Shown here in pieces: positions 15,835 to 24,558 of a DNA stretch of 64,000 nt. Source of the stretch: Alistipes sp. GTDB taxonomy: Bacteria; Bacteroidota; Bacteroidia; Bacteroidales; Rikenellaceae. The notes under the pieces were generated by a model. It was not told the origin of the DNA. It saw only the letters and a list, made by a program, of their open reading frames with translations, and searched no databases. Made by a program: the position numbers and the translations under genes. The stretch is taken from contig JAGATC010000020.1 in NCBI GenBank assembly GCA_017621455.1, forward strand, positions 186,001 through 250,000, given 5' to 3'. Each line of letters begins with the position of its first letter. Position 1 is the first letter of the stretch.

Positions 15835-16767
15835 TTATTTAGCCAGGAAGTTGCGAATATTCTCTGCCACGCAATCTATGAGGCGGTCGATAGACTCCAC
15901 TGCCGACCAAGCGTTGTGGGGCGATGCCAACAGACGATACCTATCCTTAACATCGTGCAGCGGAGATTCGCGCAGTGGCTCCACCGAGAATACATCGAGT
16001 GCAGCGGCAGCAATCCACCCCTCGTTAAGTGCCTCGGCCAAGGCGGCCTCGTCGATGATGCCACCGCGTGCCACGTTGATAATCATTGCCGAGCGCTTCA
16101 TCCTCTTCAGCTCCTCGCGACCTACGAGGCCTCGTGTGCGGTCGTTTAGTGGCGAGTGCACCGAGACAATATCGCTCCACTCGAGTAGCTCGTTAAGCTC
16201 CATTGCGGGGTATGCCTCCTCGCGCTTAGCTCCCGACGTCGAGAAGTAGCGCACCTCGCAACCAAATGCCGATGCCAGACGTGCCACCTCGCGGCCAATA
16301 TTACCCAAGCCGATGATGCCCCACCTCTTGCCACTAATCTGGAACGTAAGCCTGTCGTAGCAGAAGGCGCGGTCGGCCTTGGCATAGCGGCCATCGTGGA
16401 AGTACTCGTCGAAGTATACGACGTTGCGTGCAAGGGCGAGGGCCGAGGCTAACGTGGTTTCTGCCACAGAGATAGTAGAGTAGCCCACGGCATTTTTAAC
16501 CTCGATGCCAAGCTCTGCGGCGGTGTTGAGGTCGACGTTATTCATGCCCGTAGCTGCCACGCATATAAGCTTAAGGTTGGGCAGCTGGCGCATAGCCTCA
16601 CCGTCGATAAGTACCTTGTTGGTGATGGCAATATCCGCCCCCTGCAGGCGCTCCACCACCTGCTCCTTTGCTGTGTTCTCGTATGCTACATATTCACCCT
16701 GCGAGGTGATCTTCGATAGATCGCATCCTGCGATGCTATACTCATCCAAAAAGACGATTTTCTTCAT
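15835..16767 (-). CDS. D-isomer-specific 2-hydroxyacid dehydrogenase
   Basis: An NAD-dependent reductase of 2-keto acids. 310 residues: a split catalytic domain and a central Rossmann domain with GIIGLGNIGREVARLASAFG (about 147-166). Catalytic residues are Arg in NVARGGIIDEAAL (about 231), Glu in DVFSVEPLRESPLH (about 260) and His in ASPHNAWSA (about 282). The sequence is closest in look to hydroxypyruvate reductase/glycerate dehydrogenase (HprA), but D-lactate or related 2-keto acids cannot be excluded. It ends a three-gene minus-strand run with tcdA and the TatD-like gene, two bases after tcdA. Confidence 0.9.
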   Translation of the reverse strand: MKKIVFLDEYSIAGCDLSKITSQGEYVAYENTAKEQVVERLQGADIAITNKVLIDGEAMRQLPNLKLICVAATGMNNVDLNTAAELGIEVKNAVGYSTISVAETTLASALALARNVVYFDEYFHDGRYAKADRAFCYDRLTFQISGKRWGIIGLGNIGREVARLASAFGCEVRYFSTSGAKREEAYPAMELNELLEWSDIVSVHSPLNDRTRGLVGREELKRMKRSAMIINVARGGIIDEAALAEALNEGWIAAAALDVFSVEPLRESPLHDVKDRYRLLASPHNAWSAVESIDRLIDCVAENIRNFLAK

Positions 16768-16769
16768 AT

Positions 16770-17510
16770 TTATTCGGTTTTAGTTTCATTATTAAGTTCA
16801 CCTATTAGGTCGCGGATAACTACCGAGGCACAGCCTATGCCGAATAGGGCGGGAATGTAGCTTATGGTGCCTACATTCGACTTTTTATTCTGCTCCTCGC
16901 ATAGAATCATCGCCCCTTCGCGCACCGGCTCTGGTGAAAATACTGCCCAGAAACCACGCTTTATGCCTATCTTATGCAGGCGTTTGCGGAGCATATGAGC
17001 CAAAGGACAGTGGTGTGTTTTGGCTATATCCTTAATCTCGAGTAACGTGGGGTCGGTCTTGGCGCCCGCTCCCATTGAGCTTACCAATGGTATAGAACGG
17101 TCGAGTGCCCCCTTAATTAGGGCGAGCTTCGGCGATAGCGTGTCGATGGCGTCCACCACATAGTCGAACCTATCGGAGTCGAGCAGAGCATCTGTCTCCG
17201 AGTCCTTGATAAAGCGGTTAACCACAGTTAGTTGCAGCTCGGGGTTTATATCCTTTAGTCGCTCGGCCAGTATGTCGCACTTCTCGCGTCCTATGGTCGA
17301 GTGCAGCGCCACAAGCTGGCGGTTGATGTTTGTCTCTGACACCTTGTCGGCATCGGCTATGGTCATGCGCCCGACGCCCGCGCGGACAATCATCTCGGCA
17401 GCATATGCACCCACGCCACCCACGCCCACAACGAGCACGTTGGCGCGACGTAGCATTGCGAGCTTCTCCTCGCCAAGGAGGAGTTCGGTACGTTCCAACC
17501 AGTTGGTCAT
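16770..17510 (-). CDS. tcdA: tRNA threonylcarbamoyladenosine dehydratase (TcdA/CsdL)
   Basis: An E1-like (ThiF fold) enzyme that uses ATP to cyclise t6A37 of ANN-decoding tRNAs to ct6A. 246 residues, the family size. VLVVGVGGVGAYAAEMIVRAGVG is the nucleotide-binding loop (about 25-47), followed by DADKVSETNINRQLVALHSTIG and FDYVVDAIDTLSPK. The stretch MGAGAKTDPTLLEIKDIAKT is characteristic of TcdA against ThiF/MoeB. Zinc-type CxxC pairs are absent, as expected for TcdA. Its ATG overlaps the TatD stop in an ATGA. Confidence 0.93.
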   Translation of the reverse strand: MTNWLERTELLLGEEKLAMLRRANVLVVGVGGVGAYAAEMIVRAGVGRMTIADADKVSETNINRQLVALHSTIGREKCDILAERLKDINPELQLTVVNRFIKDSETDALLDSDRFDYVVDAIDTLSPKLALIKGALDRSIPLVSSMGAGAKTDPTLLEIKDIAKTHHCPLAHMLRKRLHKIGIKRGFWAVFSPEPVREGAMILCEEQNKKSNVGTISYIPALFGIGCASVVIRDLIGELNNETKTE

Positions 17511-18082
17511 CTAATAAGTCTTTTGTAGTTAGAAATCAATGCTTTAACTAATTCTTCGGTTGTCGTCTCTCTTAGTTCTGCAACCGCACGATATAGCGCC
17601 TCGATATCACATTCGGCATCATCGTCGCTCTCTAAAAAGAGTTGCTCGATAGGTGCTTGGCGAATAACCTCGACCGTGCGTGGCGAACGTAACGAACGAG
17701 TACCAAACGAGAGAAAATATCCCCTCTTGAATGCCCGCTCGGCCTGCTCCTTTGAGCCAATAAAGCCGTGAAGAAGAACGCCGCAGAGGTCGTAATCGGC
17801 CAAGATGCGCATCACCTCCTCGAATGCCTTAACCGAGTGAACAACAACGGGCTTTTGCAGTTGTTCGGCTGCTGCTAAATGCTTGCGAAACAGCTCCTCC
17901 TGCGCCTTGCGGTCGACATCTCGTGCAAAGTCTAACCCCGTTTCGCCGACTATGTCGGCTGTCGAGAAGTCGGGTAGAGTTAGCCCCCTCTCCGCCTCCC
18001 ACGGATGCACGCCCGCCATCGTTGGCGAGAGCCTATCCACGCTTGGATGGTGGGTGTGTATGTCGATGTAACTGCGCTTCAC
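17507..18082 (-). CDS. Short TatD-family metal-dependent hydrolase
   Basis: A TatD-like TIM-barrel hydrolase of 191 residues, against about 255-265 for typical TatD DNases. The metal-binding motifs are present: IDIHTHH (N-terminal HxH, residues 6-12), VGETGLDF with the Glu (about 45-52), VVVHSVKA (about 79-86), LLHGFIGS and LFLESDDD. The shortening seems to fall in loops between strands, since all the motif strands remain. The start is GTG at 18082; no ATG lies before the HxH motif. A -7-like TAATTTTG box sits on the minus strand at 18099-18106. Activity may be DNase or another phosphodiesterase; only the fold is certain. Confidence 0.85.
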   Translation of the reverse strand: MKRSYIDIHTHHPSVDRLSPTMAGVHPWEAERGLTLPDFSTADIVGETGLDFARDVDRKAQEELFRKHLAAAEQLQKPVVVHSVKAFEEVMRILADYDLCGVLLHGFIGSKEQAERAFKRGYFLSFGTRSLRSPRTVEVIRQAPIEQLFLESDDDAECDIEALYRAVAELRETTTEELVKALISNYKRLIR

Positions 18083-18189
18083 AACTCCTGTTTTGCTACA
18101 AAATTAACACTTTTATTGGAGTATATCGAATAAAATCGCTTTTTTATTTTTGGCGTGCAAACAATCGTTGTCAACTACCGAAAATAATT

Positions 18190-18225
18190 GACGCCGGTAT
18201 GGCGATTACGCAACATACCGACGTC
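18190..18225 (-). terminator. Hairpin after the SusD-like gene
   Basis: A 12-base stem with one mismatch (18190-18201 with 18214-18225) encloses a 12-base loop. On the minus strand it is followed by AATTATTTT. Likely terminator of the susC-susD transcript. Confidence 0.55.
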
Positions 18226-18260
18226 GGATTATCTGCAAGATGGGTCTGTATCAGCAATAG

Positions 18261-19859
18261 CTACTTTAGGCCTGGGTTAAGAGCCTTATCCTCATAGGGA
18301 TATGGGCAATACATCTTGCTATCGTCCCATGTTCCTGTCACGGGCACGGCCTCGTTGCGGAAGATGCCCGGCGCAACCTCAATCATTGGGTTCTCCTTGC
18401 GGTATTCGAAGTGCTCCTTCATGCGATACATACGAAACATGTCGCGTGAGCGCGAAGCAAAGCCACACCAGTAGTAGCCAGCAATCTCCCATCCATGCTC
18501 GTTATATGCAGCTTCGGCAAGCTCCTCGGCGCTCATCGCAGTGGTGTAGATGTTAGATGCTTTGCCATCGGCACGGTTGCGTACGCGGTTGAGCATCTCA
18601 ACGGCTTTTGGTGTCACCTTGCCAGTGCGCGCTGTGGCCTCGGCATACCAGCAGTATACCTCCGAGAGGCGGATAATCTGCAGAGTCTTGTCGCCTGCCG
18701 ATACTCCAGGTGTGGGGTCGGTATAATCGAACTCCTCTCCGCGTATGGGCGACTCGGCTGTCTTTATGAATAGAGGAGCAACCACCTCGCGCGATTTTGG
18801 CTCGGTGTCGTACCACCAGTCGTAGAGTTTGCCATCTGAAAGCATAATCTTGGGGAAGTATGTGGCATCCTTGCGCGGTCCCTCTGGAAACTCCTTCCAG
18901 AACTTGATCTCACCATTGGTGTCGCCCCAGCCACCCTGCTTCATCTCAAGCAGAAAATCGGTCAATGGCATTGAGTGTGAAGAGCGGTCGCGGTGGTAGT
19001 ACAATCCAACGATAAGCTCTGGATTAGATTTGCTGTAGGCCATAGAGTAGACGTCGGAGTAGTTGTCGAGGAGTCGGTAGTAGTAGGTGCCGCTATCGGC
19101 AAGGTCGATCACCTCCTCGGCCTTATCTGCAGCCTTCTGATAATACTCCTCGCCGAGATTCATAGGCCAGCCCGCCATACACATGTAAATATAGGCCAAC
19201 GTAGCCTTGACTGCACCCTGACTTACGGCTACGTTAACACCATTTTGCCAATATGGGGCCGTGGTATAGTTTACGGGGCACCCCTGCTCGGCAATAAGCA
19301 TATCGTTGATTATAAGGTCGTAAATATCCTCAACGCTGCTCAGTGGCGTGTTGTAATCTATGGTCTCGTCCAGCATGACAGGCACCTCGCCCCATGTTGT
19401 TACGAGATAGAAGTACGAGAAGCCTCGCCAGTAGTGTGCTTGGGCTACAGCCATACGAATCTCCTCTTCGCTTACATCGGGCGTGCGCTCCGCATTGTTT
19501 ATGATGAAGTTTGCGGCCTTGATAACCTTATATCGCTGCTCCCACATACTAACCATCCAGGCGTTGTTGTCAGTAACGTTGTATTGGTCGTGCTCACGTA
19601 GTGACTGCTTGTTGCTTGCCGGGTGTGTCGATATATCGTCGCCTGAGAGGAAGTTGGTACCCACGTAGTTATTAGCACGCTGCGAGGTAGTCACAACAGA
19701 GTAGAGCGCATTTAGCGATGCAGCCAAATCCTCTTTGCTTGTGAAGAATCCGTCGCTTGGCAACTTACCTTTGGGATCTTCGTTTAAGAAATCTGAGCAC
19801 GCGGATATTAGTAGTAGCGATGAGATAACTAATAGTGATATTGTATGTTTGATTTTCAT
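18261..19859 (-). CDS. SusD/RagB-family outer-membrane lipoprotein
   Basis: The surface-exposed lid and substrate-binding partner of a TonB-dependent SusC transporter. 532 residues with lipobox ISAC (Cys21). The N-terminal SusD-like segment NEDPKGKLPSDGFFTSKEDL and the TPR-type helices (about 60-300) are typical, as is the LSEVYCWYAEA...VEMLNRVRNRA stretch (about 395-425) of the C-terminal RagB domain. It follows the SusC gene by 11 bases in the same direction. The substrate cannot be read from sequence; no glycoside hydrolase, sulfatase or peptidase flanks the pair. Confidence 0.95.
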   Translation of the reverse strand: MKIKHTISLLVISSLLLISACSDFLNEDPKGKLPSDGFFTSKEDLAASLNALYSVVTTSQRANNYVGTNFLSGDDISTHPASNKQSLREHDQYNVTDNNAWMVSMWEQRYKVIKAANFIINNAERTPDVSEEEIRMAVAQAHYWRGFSYFYLVTTWGEVPVMLDETIDYNTPLSSVEDIYDLIINDMLIAEQGCPVNYTTAPYWQNGVNVAVSQGAVKATLAYIYMCMAGWPMNLGEEYYQKAADKAEEVIDLADSGTYYYRLLDNYSDVYSMAYSKSNPELIVGLYYHRDRSSHSMPLTDFLLEMKQGGWGDTNGEIKFWKEFPEGPRKDATYFPKIMLSDGKLYDWWYDTEPKSREVVAPLFIKTAESPIRGEEFDYTDPTPGVSAGDKTLQIIRLSEVYCWYAEATARTGKVTPKAVEMLNRVRNRADGKASNIYTTAMSAEELAEAAYNEHGWEIAGYYWCGFASRSRDMFRMYRMKEHFEYRKENPMIEVAPGIFRNEAVPVTGTWDDSKMYCPYPYEDKALNPGLK

Positions 19860-19870
19860 GACTGTAAGAT

Positions 19871-22825
19871 TTAGAACGTTAGCTTAAGTCCAAATGTTAT
19901 GGTGCGAGGTATGGGGTATGCTCCATAATCTAAGCCTTCGTAGCTTGAATATACCTCGGGGTCCATACCTTTATATTTCGTAAATGTGAATATATCCTGC
20001 GCGCTTACTGATAGTTGTATGTCGGCAAAGCGCGTTATGTGGCGAGGTATGGTGTATGATATGGTCACGTTCTTAAGTTTTATGAACGATGCATCCTCAA
20101 GCCAGAAAGTGGTGTTGGCATAGCTCTTATTGTCGGTGTTCTTCACGCTGGCATACTTTGCATCGCTCTTATTCTCAACGTAGTCCCATCCGTTGAAGTA
20201 TGCATCGCGCAGCGTTATGAAGCGTGAACCGCCACTCATCGATGCCGTGGTAAAGCGGCTGATATTCAAGCGGTCGTAGTCGAAAGCTCCATAGAAGAAG
20301 ATGTTTAGCGAGAGGTTACGCCAGATAATAGAGTTGTTCCAGCCCACGAGCCACTTGGGTGTGGCATTGCCACGAATCACAAGGTCCTCGGAGGTAGGGG
20401 TTATGGTCGTGCTTCCATCAGCCTTGCGGTAGATGTTGGCACCAGCATCATCAAAACCGAGCCATTCGTAGACATAGAACGAGCCAAGTGGATAACCAGG
20501 TTTCATAATCTGCATAGGACCTCCCAGGTCGCTGTAGTTGGCCGTGAGTACAAAGTCGTTGCCCGCCAGGTCAACAACCTCATTAGTTATGTATGAAACG
20601 TTGGCGGTAGTCTCCCACTTAACCGCCCTATCAATAACAAAGGTGTTGAGCGAGAACTCATAGCCAGTATTCATCAGGGCGCCTTGATTTACCCAATAGG
20701 TGCCTCCACCGTTGTAGTGAGGTACCTGCTTTTGGAAGAGCAGATTCTCGGTATCCTTACGGAACCAGTCGAATGAGATATTGATGCCGTGGATTGTTGC
20801 ATCGAGACCCACATCCCATTGCGTGGTCTCCTCCCACGTCAAATCAGGCGATGCAAATTTGTTGCCCCAATAGCCCGTGTAGCCAGTCGATGTTCCCCAG
20901 CCGTAAGAGGTGCTTGAGAGCATGCCGAGTGTGTTGTATGCCGAGATACCCTCGTTACCCGTAATACCAAAACTTGCGCGCAGCTTGAGTTGCGACACAA
21001 CATCCTGACTCTTCATAAAGTTTTCCGCAGCAATATCCCATGCTACGGCTGCAGAGGGGAAGAATCCCCAGCGATGGTCTCTCTGGAACTTCGACGAGCC
21101 ATCGGCACGTATAGCGGCGGTGAAGAAGTAGCGTTTGCCATAGTCGTAGTTTACGCGCAAGATGCCCGACATCAGCGATGACTGAGTGTAGGAGTTCGAC
21201 TCGTTGCGTGTTGCCGCATTGGTTACATCCCAATAGCCCACACTCTCGTTGCTTAACCCTGAGCCACTTATGCTCATGCGGGTGTCGGTTGTGCGGCTAA
21301 GCTCAAATACGGCTGTGGCCGCGAGCGTGTGGCGGCCAAAGGTGTTGCTATAGGTTAAGTTGTTGGTGTTTTGCCAATATTGGTGTAGAGCCGAGGCGTT
21401 CGACATGCTGTTTGTAGCGCCCGAAGCCACGCGACTTGACACAAACGAATATGATGGTGCGTAGTCGAAGTCGTAGCCTCCCTGCACGCTTAACTTCAGA
21501 CCCTTCACAATATGGAAGATAAGTCCAGCATTGGCATTTACGTTATAACTATAGGAGTCGCTATCAGTCTCCTTGATTACGCCATATGGGTTGTTGCTCA
21601 ATATGTTATATGGGTCTTTGTTGTATATGCCAGAGTTGGGGTCCTTAAGCTCCATCGTAGGTGAGTAATTGAGCACATGGAACCAGTTTGGTGCGCCATT
21701 TTTCTGGTGGAGTATTGAGCCGTTAAATTTGGTTATTAGCGTGAGCCAAGGTTTAACATCTGCCTCGATGTTGGCACGCAGACCATAGCGCATATACTTT
21801 GAATCGATGGTTATGGCCTCCTGGTCAAGGAGATTGCCTGAGACCATATAGCGTACCTTTTCGCTACCGCCTGCTATGCTGAGGTTGTAGTCTTGGGTTA
21901 TGGCTGTGCGTGTCATCAGGTCTACCCAGTCGATACCCTTGATGCCCAAACGATAAAGTTCGACATCCTCATCACTTATGGTGCCAGCTCCACGTATGTC
22001 GTTGAGTGCCAGTGCATATTCGTAGGGTGATAAGAGATTATAGTTCTTTCTGACGTCCGATACGCCAATCTTTGTGCTGAAGAGTATGCGAGCATCGCCA
22101 GATTGACCACTACGGGTGGTGATGAGTACCACACCATTAGCACCGCGCGAGCCATACACCGATGTCGATGAGGCATCCTTAAGTATCTGCATCGAGGCAA
22201 TATCTTGCGGATTTATGCCGTCGAGGCCGCTCGTGCTGATTATGCCATCGATAACATATAGCGGATCGCTTGACTTATTTATAGAGGTGGTACCACGCAC
22301 GCGTACCTTAGTGCTGGCGCCAGGCATGCCGCTAATTGTAGTAACTTCTACACCCGACGAACGTCCTTGGAGTATCTCTGATACGTTCTTTACAGGCTGG
22401 TCGTAGAAGCTACGTTCGCCCACCACTGATACTGAGCCTGTTAGGTCGCTCTTTTTAATCTCGCCATATCCCACGATTACCACGTCGTTGATACGAGTCT
22501 GAGCCTCATTGAGCGTCGTAAGGTAGTCGCTGATGTCGGGCTGAAGCTCTACCTCTTTCTCCTCGTATCCCATGAACGAGATAATAAGTGTAGAGCCCTG
22601 TGGAACAGTAATGCTGTATTTGCCATTTACATCAGTCGCCGTACCACGACCTGTATGCCCTTTAAGTATGACCGTAGCACCGACTACGGCCTCACCTTCT
22701 ACATTTACGACGGTTCCAGTAATTGTTACGTCATCAAATGGTTGTTGTGCAAATATGGGGGAAGGAATAGCAATTATAACTGCTATGGCTGTGAAAAAAA
22801 GTTGATTAATAAGATTCCTTATCAT
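19871..22825 (-). CDS. SusC/RagA-family TonB-dependent outer-membrane transporter
   Basis: A 22-stranded barrel that imports a bound nutrient, powered by TonB. From the ATG at 22825 it has 984 residues (a GTG at 22831 is an alternative). After a signal peptide comes a carboxypeptidase-regulatory-like domain (about 33-112: VTITGTVVNVEGEAVVGATV...FMGYEEKEVEL). Then the plug (about 120-240) with DVVIVGYGEIKKSDLTGSV and the SusC hallmark DPLYVIDGIIS...ASMQILKDASSTSVYGSRGANGVV region. The barrel ends in FGLKLTF. No ECF sigma or anti-sigma pair, hybrid two-component system or SusR lies next to it. The pair is therefore an orphan SusCD, possibly controlled from elsewhere. Confidence 0.96.
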   Translation of the reverse strand: MIRNLINQLFFTAIAVIIAIPSPIFAQQPFDDVTITGTVVNVEGEAVVGATVILKGHTGRGTATDVNGKYSITVPQGSTLIISFMGYEEKEVELQPDISDYLTTLNEAQTRINDVVIVGYGEIKKSDLTGSVSVVGERSFYDQPVKNVSEILQGRSSGVEVTTISGMPGASTKVRVRGTTSINKSSDPLYVIDGIISTSGLDGINPQDIASMQILKDASSTSVYGSRGANGVVLITTRSGQSGDARILFSTKIGVSDVRKNYNLLSPYEYALALNDIRGAGTISDEDVELYRLGIKGIDWVDLMTRTAITQDYNLSIAGGSEKVRYMVSGNLLDQEAITIDSKYMRYGLRANIEADVKPWLTLITKFNGSILHQKNGAPNWFHVLNYSPTMELKDPNSGIYNKDPYNILSNNPYGVIKETDSDSYSYNVNANAGLIFHIVKGLKLSVQGGYDFDYAPSYSFVSSRVASGATNSMSNASALHQYWQNTNNLTYSNTFGRHTLAATAVFELSRTTDTRMSISGSGLSNESVGYWDVTNAATRNESNSYTQSSLMSGILRVNYDYGKRYFFTAAIRADGSSKFQRDHRWGFFPSAAVAWDIAAENFMKSQDVVSQLKLRASFGITGNEGISAYNTLGMLSSTSYGWGTSTGYTGYWGNKFASPDLTWEETTQWDVGLDATIHGINISFDWFRKDTENLLFQKQVPHYNGGGTYWVNQGALMNTGYEFSLNTFVIDRAVKWETTANVSYITNEVVDLAGNDFVLTANYSDLGGPMQIMKPGYPLGSFYVYEWLGFDDAGANIYRKADGSTTITPTSEDLVIRGNATPKWLVGWNNSIIWRNLSLNIFFYGAFDYDRLNISRFTTASMSGGSRFITLRDAYFNGWDYVENKSDAKYASVKNTDNKSYANTTFWLEDASFIKLKNVTISYTIPRHITRFADIQLSVSAQDIFTFTKYKGMDPEVYSSYEGLDYGAYPIPRTITFGLKLTF

Positions 22826-22831
22826 ATACAC

Positions 22832-23217
22832 ATTCTTTAATTATCACATCTTAAAATTGGCGCAATTTACTATTTTTTTCTGAGAGTATATATCTTTGGT
22901 GGTGAAACGGTAAAAAAAATATGGTGAATTGACTATTTTTTATAATATTGAGGGACTTGATGGGCACGATAAAAATGAGATGAATCGAAAAATAATAGTT
23001 CCGGTTCCTTTTTTCGTACATAAATATCATTGTGAGTATCATGGCTTTTCTCCCTATATTGCAAAAAAATAATATGGGAATAATTGTACATTTCGGAAAA
23101 AAGGCGTATCTTCGTGCGCATTTTATAATTTATATCGGTAGTATCTGACACGACAAGGACTATAAACATACAAAATAAAACTAATAAGTTAAACTAATAA
23201 TCTAACAAACAGTTTTT
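22832..23217. other. AT-rich divergent intergenic region, susC / nqrA
   Basis: 386 bases between divergent operons. The only convincing signal is on the plus strand for nqr: TTG at 23084-23086, a 20-base spacer and TATCTTCG at 23107-23114, one base off the -7 consensus, leaving a leader of about 95 bases. A TATCTTTG at about 22897 on the plus strand lacks a downstream gene nearby. I found no convincing promoter for susC on the minus strand. No gene seen. Confidence 0.5.
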
Positions 23218-24555
23218 ATGTCGAAAAACATTAAATTATGTAAAGGTCTCGACATCAAGCTTGTAGGTAAGGCTGAGGCTCGCGTGGAGAATGCTCCCAT
23301 GGCGAAGTCGTATGCTGTTAGCCCGCTTGATTATGAGAACGTTACACCCAAGCTGTTGGTTAAGGTTGGCGACAAGGTCGAGGCAGGTAGCGCGTTGTTC
23401 TTCGATAAGAACAATCCACGCATCTTGTTCACCTCGCCCGTTAGCGGTGTGGTTTCGGCCATCAACCGTGGCGAGAAGCGCAAGCTTCTTAACGTTGCCG
23501 TAGAGCCCGACCAGGAGCAGGTGTACAAGGAGCTGTCAAAGGTAGATGTTGCCAAGGCAGAGCGTTCTGCAATCGTCGAGATGTTACTCGAGTCGGGTCT
23601 CTGGACTCGTATCGTTGAGCGCCCCTTCGGCGTTATCGCTAACCCAGACGCTGAGCCCAAGGCTATCTTCGTGTCGGCATTTGACTCTGCGCCTCTTGCT
23701 CCCGACTACAACTTCATGTTGCAGCAGGAGAAGGCTAACATCGAGGCAGGTATGGCACTTTTGGCTCGCCTAACTAAGGGCAAGGTGCACCTCTCAGCTC
23801 GCAAGGGCGACGAGGGCTTCATGGCCGAGGTTAAGGGCGTTGAGTACCACACATTCTCGGGTAAGCACCCCGTAGGTAATGTGGGTGTTCAGATTCACCA
23901 CATCGACCGCATCGCTAAGGGCGACATCGTGTGGACAGTAAACATCCAGGATGTAGCTATCATGGGTCGCTTCGTTCAGACTGGCAAGCTCGATATGTCG
24001 AAGACTATCGCTGTGGCTGGTAGCGAGGCCGAGAAGCCATGCTACAAGCGCGTTATCGCAGGTGCTGCTGTTGAGTCTATCGTGGGTAACGTTAAGGATG
24101 GTGTGCGTGTAATCTCGGGTGATGTGCTCACTGGTGTTACTACAGCTAAGGATGGCTATCTTGCCGCTAATGCCAATATGATTACTCTTATCCCCGAGGG
24201 TGATGTTTACGAGTTTATGGGCTGGGCTATGCCTCGCTTCCACCGCTTCTCAGTATCGGGTGCCTACTTCTCATGGCTCTTCCCCAAGAAGCAGTACAAA
24301 CTTGACACTAACCTCAATGGTGGTGAGCGTCCCTTCGTGGTTACAGGTCTCTACGAGAAGTACTTGCCTATGGACGTTTACGTATCGTATCTGTTGAAGG
24401 CTTGCTTGGTTAAGGACCTCGACAAGATGGAGAACCTCGGTTTGTATGAGGTGTTGCCAGAAGATTTAGCGCTTTGCGAGTTTGTTGATCCCTCAAAGAT
24501 TGAGATGCAGCAGATTCTGCGCGATGGTATTAACCTAATGATTAAGGAGAGCTAA
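23218..24555 (+). CDS. nqrA: Na+-translocating NADH:quinone reductase subunit A
   Basis: The soluble-looking membrane-bound subunit A of Na+-NQR, involved in quinone binding. 445 residues, the usual length. The N-terminus KNIKLCKGLDIKLVGKAEARV and the stretch DYENVTPKLLVKVGDKVEAGSALFFDK (residues about 40-66) are diagnostic. A FSGKHPVGNVGVQIHHIDRI motif is also clear (about 217-236). First gene of a tight six-gene operon, with four bases or less to nqrB. The complex pumps Na+ out while passing electrons from NADH to quinone. Confidence 0.97.
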   Translation: MSKNIKLCKGLDIKLVGKAEARVENAPMAKSYAVSPLDYENVTPKLLVKVGDKVEAGSALFFDKNNPRILFTSPVSGVVSAINRGEKRKLLNVAVEPDQEQVYKELSKVDVAKAERSAIVEMLLESGLWTRIVERPFGVIANPDAEPKAIFVSAFDSAPLAPDYNFMLQQEKANIEAGMALLARLTKGKVHLSARKGDEGFMAEVKGVEYHTFSGKHPVGNVGVQIHHIDRIAKGDIVWTVNIQDVAIMGRFVQTGKLDMSKTIAVAGSEAEKPCYKRVIAGAAVESIVGNVKDGVRVISGDVLTGVTTAKDGYLAANANMITLIPEGDVYEFMGWAMPRFHRFSVSGAYFSWLFPKKQYKLDTNLNGGERPFVVTGLYEKYLPMDVYVSYLLKACLVKDLDKMENLGLYEVLPEDLALCEFVDPSKIEMQQILRDGINLMIKES

Positions 24556-24558
24556 GCT

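Noticed and set aside
18261..22825. A polysaccharide utilisation locus
   Set aside because: Only SusC and SusD are present; no carbohydrate-active enzyme or regulator flanks them.
22832..23217. A small gene or riboswitch in the AT-rich susC/nqrA gap
   Set aside because: Frames here lack conserved residues or a start context, and no known fold could be recognised by eye.
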